From NCBI GenBank assembly GCA_036277635.1, contig DASUMP010000289.1, positions 1 through 7,369 on the forward strand: DNA of 7,369 bases. Direction: 5' to 3'. The position numbers and the translations under genes were made by a program. Each line of letters begins with the position of its first letter. Position 1 is the stretch's first letter. Below are positions 5,073 through 7,369 of the stretch, in pieces. This DNA is from DASUMP01 sp036277635. Its GTDB lineage: Bacteria; Actinomycetota; Acidimicrobiia; IMCC26256; PALSA-610. The notes below the pieces were generated by a model that was not told the origin of the DNA, ran no database searches, and saw nothing but the letters and a program-made list of their open reading frames with translations.

Positions 5073-5846
5073 TCAGACCGGGTGCGGGAAGCGGCGCTGC
5101 AGCCGCTGCATCCCACCGATCCAGCGGGCGTGATCGGCCGCCTTGCGCTGCACGTACTCGTGCACCTGCGGGTGCGGCAGGATCAAGAAGTCGTCGCGTG
5201 CGAGACCGGCGGCAACCGCTTCGGCCACGTCGTCGGGCTCGAGCATGCCGTCGACGCCTGCCACACCGCCGCCCTCGACGCCGGCGGTCATGTTCGTGCG
5301 CACCGCTTGCGGACACAGCACCGAGACCTTGATGCCCTGCTCGCCGTAGGTGATGGCGATCCACTCCGCGAGCGCGACGGCGGCGTGCTTGGTCACCGAG
5401 TAGGGCGCCGAACCGAGCTGGGTCAGCAGACCAGCGGCCGAGGCCGTCTGCAACAGGTGGCCACCACCGCGGGCCACCATCCGAGGGATGAGGACGCGTG
5501 CAGCCCACACGTGCGCCATGACGTTGACGTCGATGCTCAATCGCCACGGCGCGTCGTCGAGCTCCACGCCGCCGGGGATCGCGACCCCCGCGTTCGAGCA
5601 GAACAGGTCGATCGGGCCGTGGCGCGCCTCCACCTCGTCGACGAGCCGCGCAATCGCGTCCGGGTCGGTGACGTCGCAGGGGAAAGCGTCGCCACCCGTC
5701 TCCGACGCGACCCGCGTCGCCCCGGCCGCGTCGACATCGGAGACGACGACGGTCCGCGCCCCGTCGGCGACGAATCGCCGCGCCAGGGCCGCGCCGATCC
5801 CGCCCGCCGCGCCCGTGACCACGATGCAGCTGCCGTCGGTCCTCAC
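5073..5846 (-). CDS. SDR family NAD(P)-dependent oxidoreductase
   Basis: This 257-residue classical short-chain dehydrogenase/reductase is a soluble Rossmann-fold enzyme that oxidises or reduces a carbonyl/alcohol pair. Seen: the cofactor loop TGAAGGIG (11-18), an acidic end of strand 2 (SDVDA, D37/D39) that usually signals NAD(H) preference, CDVT (57-60), the NAG motif (85-87), the catalytic serine S136 in TASAAG, and the YxxxK pair Y149/K153. PQAVRTNM (179-186) is the usual loop after the active site. The helical tail HEYVQRKAADHARW (229-242) is seen in many actinobacterial members of unknown substrate. The start is a GTG at 5846, overlapping the TGA of the homoserine kinase gene as GTGA, so translation is probably coupled. 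The open frame continues upstream to 6224, but that part is a shadow of the kinase. I cannot name the substrate; its pairing with a threonine-pathway kinase is not a known module. Confidence 0.92.
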   Translation of the reverse strand: MRTDGSCIVVTGAAGGIGAALARRFVADGARTVVVSDVDAAGATRVASETGGDAFPCDVTDPDAIARLVDEVEARHGPIDLFCSNAGVAIPGGVELDDAPWRLSIDVNVMAHVWAARVLIPRMVARGGGHLLQTASAAGLLTQLGSAPYSVTKHAAVALAEWIAITYGEQGIKVSVLCPQAVRTNMTAGVEGGGVAGVDGMLEPDDVAEAVAAGLARDDFLILPHPQVHEYVQRKAADHARWIGGMQRLQRRFPHPV

Positions 5847-6652
5847 GTCACCACCGCCCCCTCGTCGTCGATCTGCAGCACCATCGCGCGTCCGCCGTCG
5901 GGAAGCGCAGTCGCGACGGCGTGCGCCGACGGCGGGTCGACGAACGCGGCGACGCTCGGCCCCGAACCGCTGAGCCACGCACACCACGCGCCCGCCGCGA
6001 GCGCATCGTCGATCGCGCGGCGCGACTCCGGCGCGGCGGCGAGACGCGCGGCTTGATGGAGCCGGTCGGCCGTCGCGTCGCGCAGCGCACCCACGTCGCC
6101 GCTGGCCAGCGCGGCGACGAGCACGGCGGTGCGCCCGATGTTGAACGCGGCGTCGGCGAACGGGACCGTCTCGGGCAGCCGTGAGCGCGACGCCGATGTC
6201 GACGTCTCGCGCGCGGGTACCCACACGACCACCGCGGGTGCGATCGCGAGCGGGACCCGCACCGCCCGACCGCCGGCCACGGCGACGACCCCGCCGACGA
6301 GCGACGCCGCCACGTTGTCGGCGTGCCCCTCGAGGCGCGTCGCGTGCGCCAACGCCTCCACGCGGGCGTCCACTCCGATCCGGCCGGCCTGCCGGAGTGC
6401 AGCCAGAACACCTGCGACCCGCGCGGCCCCGGAGTACCCGAGTCCGCGCCCGCCCGGGAACGTCGCCCGGACGTCGAGTCCGCCTCGCCCGCCCGCGGCA
6501 CGGAACGCACGCACGGCCGGGTCGGAGTCGTGCGCGCCTGCGCCCGCCGCGGGCTCCACGACGAGGTGCGCGGCCAACGCGACCGCCAGCGCGTCGAACC
6601 CGGGACCGAGGTTCGCCGACGACGCGGGCACACGAACCGACCAGTCCGGCAT
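5843..6652 (-). CDS. thrB: Homoserine kinase (GHMP kinase family)
   Basis: This 269-residue protein probably phosphorylates L-homoserine with ATP to O-phosphohomoserine, the penultimate step of threonine synthesis, in the cytoplasm. Seen: the ThrB N-terminal signature VRVPASSANLGPGFDAL (6-22), the GHMP phosphate loop PGGRGLGYSGAA (66-77), EGHADNVAASLVGG (108-121) carrying the acidic metal-site region, FNIGRTAVLVAAL (170-182) with the conserved Arg, and the C-terminal GHMP motif WLSGSGPSVAAF (226-237). The phosphate loop is GLGYSGAA rather than the usual GLGSSAA, and the protein is short for the family (about 300-316 residues). Start: the ATG at 6652 places VRVP where other ThrB proteins have it; GAGAGG lies nine bases upstream. 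A GTG at 6688 would add 12 residues. No threonine synthase or homoserine dehydrogenase gene is adjacent in this window. Another GHMP kinase activity is possible but less likely given the N-terminal signature. Confidence 0.85.
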   Translation of the reverse strand: MPDWSVRVPASSANLGPGFDALAVALAAHLVVEPAAGAGAHDSDPAVRAFRAAGGRGGLDVRATFPGGRGLGYSGAARVAGVLAALRQAGRIGVDARVEALAHATRLEGHADNVAASLVGGVVAVAGGRAVRVPLAIAPAVVVWVPARETSTSASRSRLPETVPFADAAFNIGRTAVLVAALASGDVGALRDATADRLHQAARLAAAPESRRAIDDALAAGAWCAWLSGSGPSVAAFVDPPSAHAVATALPDGGRAMVLQIDDEGAVVT

Positions 6653-6721
6653 CGCCCGCAGCCTCTCACCGAGCGCGGCGAGGTGCACGCGGAATGCCAC
6701 CGCGTCGCGCGCGGCCACGGG

Positions 6722-6727
6722 TACGGT
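6722..6727 (+). promoter_or_regulatory. Candidate -10 element for a leaderless DUF3499 transcript
   Basis: TACGGT fits TAnnnT and ends six bases before the ATG at 6734, so the start point would fall at or beside the ATG. No ribosome binding site precedes the ATG. There is no clear -35. The pattern is nearly the same as at the aarF-like start (TACCGT, then seven bases, then ATG). Confidence 0.42.
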
Positions 6728-6733
6728 GCCGAC

Positions 6734-7201
6734 ATGCGCAGACAGTGCGCGCGACCGGGGTGCAGTGCCCCCGCCACCGCCACCTTCACCTTCGACAGCC
6801 GCGCGTGCACCGTCTGGCTCGACCCCGTCTCCGACGCCGGAGCGCGCGCCGGCGACCTGTGCGACCGACACGCGCATCGCCTCGGACCGCCGCGCGGTTG
6901 GGAGCTGGTCGATCGCCGCGTGCGGCAGGTCGTGTCCGCCGCCACTGCGCCGGCCACTGCCGACCCCGAACCCGCCCTTGCGAGCGCGCCCCGGCGGGTC
7001 GCCCGTCCGAGCGCTGGTCCTCCGCTCACGACACCGTCGTTCGACGACCTCGACGCACCCGTCGCCATCGACCAGTCGCCCAGCATCGACGCGCCGGTTC
7101 CGTGGGCGCCGCGGTTCGACCCCGCCGACGACCTCGACGGCTTGCTCGACGCGCACTCGCCGCTCCTCGGCCGCGCGTTCCGCAACCTGCGCGCCGTCTG
7201 A
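6734..7201 (+). CDS. DUF3499 family protein (putative zinc-binding, function unknown)
   Basis: This 155-residue actinobacterial conserved protein has no assigned function. Seen: the N-terminal RQCARPGCSAPATATFTF (3-20), then a short strand-rich section ending in LCDRHAHRLGPPRGWEL (42-58). C5-X4-C10 and C43-X2-H46 form a likely zinc site, the hallmark of DUF3499. After residue 62 comes a Pro/Ala-rich, low-complexity linker (about 67-100), then an acidic stretch (DDLDAPVAIDQ and PADDLDGLLDA) and a C-terminal SPLLGRAFRNLRAV motif that looks like a short helical peptide. No signal peptide or membrane segment is seen. It is divergent from the homoserine kinase gene across 81 bases, which must hold both promoters. 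In mycobacteria the DUF3499 gene lies close to a phosphomannomutase gene and whiB2; that neighbourhood is not visible here. Family assignment is by recognition of the Cys/His pattern and the PRGWE motif. Confidence 0.85.
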   Translation: MRRQCARPGCSAPATATFTFDSRACTVWLDPVSDAGARAGDLCDRHAHRLGPPRGWELVDRRVRQVVSAATAPATADPEPALASAPRRVARPSAGPPLTTPSFDDLDAPVAIDQSPSIDAPVPWAPRFDPADDLDGLLDAHSPLLGRAFRNLRAV

Positions 7202-7316
7202 CGCGCGCGAATTGGTCCCCCGACTTGGCGCGCCGGGTGGGCGGCGTCCAGACTCGCTGAGCGGCTCCGCTACGGATGGCGCAACCGGGGTACCACGGAA
7301 AGGTGAAGGCGACCGC

Positions 7317-7369
7317 ATGAATGCCCGCCCCAGCTGGGCGAGGCGCTTCCGACCCGTCAACGAGCGCAC
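7317..7369 (+). CDS. Start of an unidentified gene, cut by the window edge
   Basis: Seventeen codons are visible, beginning MNARPSWARRFRPVNER. GAAGG (7305-7309) lies seven bases before the ATG at 7317. In this frame nearly all codons end in G or C, as expected for a real gene here; the overlapping ATG at 7321 gives poor third-position GC, so I reject that frame. The N-terminus is basic, which could precede a signal or membrane segment or be a nucleic-acid-binding tail. It is 115 bases downstream of the DUF3499 stop on the same strand, so it may have its own promoter. I do not recognise the family from so short a piece. Confidence 0.5.
   Translation, partial: MNARPSWARRFRPVNER

Noticed and set aside
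5847..6224. N-terminal extension of the dehydrogenase to 6224
   Set aside because: This stretch is the out-of-frame reading of the homoserine kinase gene; the SDR cofactor loop begins only a few residues after the GTG at 5846.
7229..7260. tRNA or stable RNA after the DUF3499 gene
   Set aside because: Only short GC inversions (such as GGCGCGCC) are present; no cloverleaf or conserved T-loop sequence.
6653..7369. Extension of the homoserine kinase frame to the right window edge
   Set aside because: It overlaps the DUF3499 gene on the other strand, has no domain, and the ThrB signature begins right after the ATG at 6652.

Overview
The window is very GC-rich, with almost every third codon position G or C and long antisense open frames throughout. 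Its gene content points to an actinobacterium. The markers are a DUF3499 zinc protein, a secreted protein of GYW-type repeats fused to a resuscitation-promoting-factor-like (Rpf-like) lysozyme domain, and actinobacterial-style SDR, Fpg-family and AarF proteins. I infer the class Acidimicrobiia or a close relative, where GYW-repeat/lysozyme fusions are common in my recollection. No sequence search was possible.

Layout on the minus strand, in transcription order (right to left). A GHMP-family homoserine kinase (6652-5843) overlaps by four bases (GTGA) with a short-chain dehydrogenase (5846-5073). A 300-base non-coding interval follows (5072-4773). Next is the exported repeat/lysozyme-like protein (4772-3492), closed by a strong hairpin (3482-3456). 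Then comes a co-directional group: an AarF/ABC1/UbiB atypical kinase (3431-1818), an NTF2/SnoaL-like protein (1771-1235), an unusual Fpg/Nei-family DNA glycosylase (1225-389) and the N-terminal two-fifths or so of a pirin (305 to the left edge). On the plus strand, divergent from the kinase, are a DUF3499 gene (6734-7201) and the first 17 codons of another gene (from 7317).

Most of this is ordinary chromosomal housekeeping: threonine biosynthesis, a redox enzyme, cell-wall remodelling, lipid/quinone-linked kinase, base-excision repair and pirin. The aarF to NTF2 to fpg run has short gaps (46 and 9 bases) and is probably one transcript. Pirin follows after 83 bases with its own strong ribosome binding site. 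A loose common theme of redox or oxidative-damage handling can be suggested but not proven.

I found no mobile element, CRISPR array, tRNA or rRNA. The points most worth a second look are the Fpg-like enzyme with several substituted DNA-contact residues, the tandem-repeat/lysozyme fusion with a possible Tat signal and a structured leader, and two probable leaderless promoters of the form TACSGT followed by 6-7 bases and ATG.
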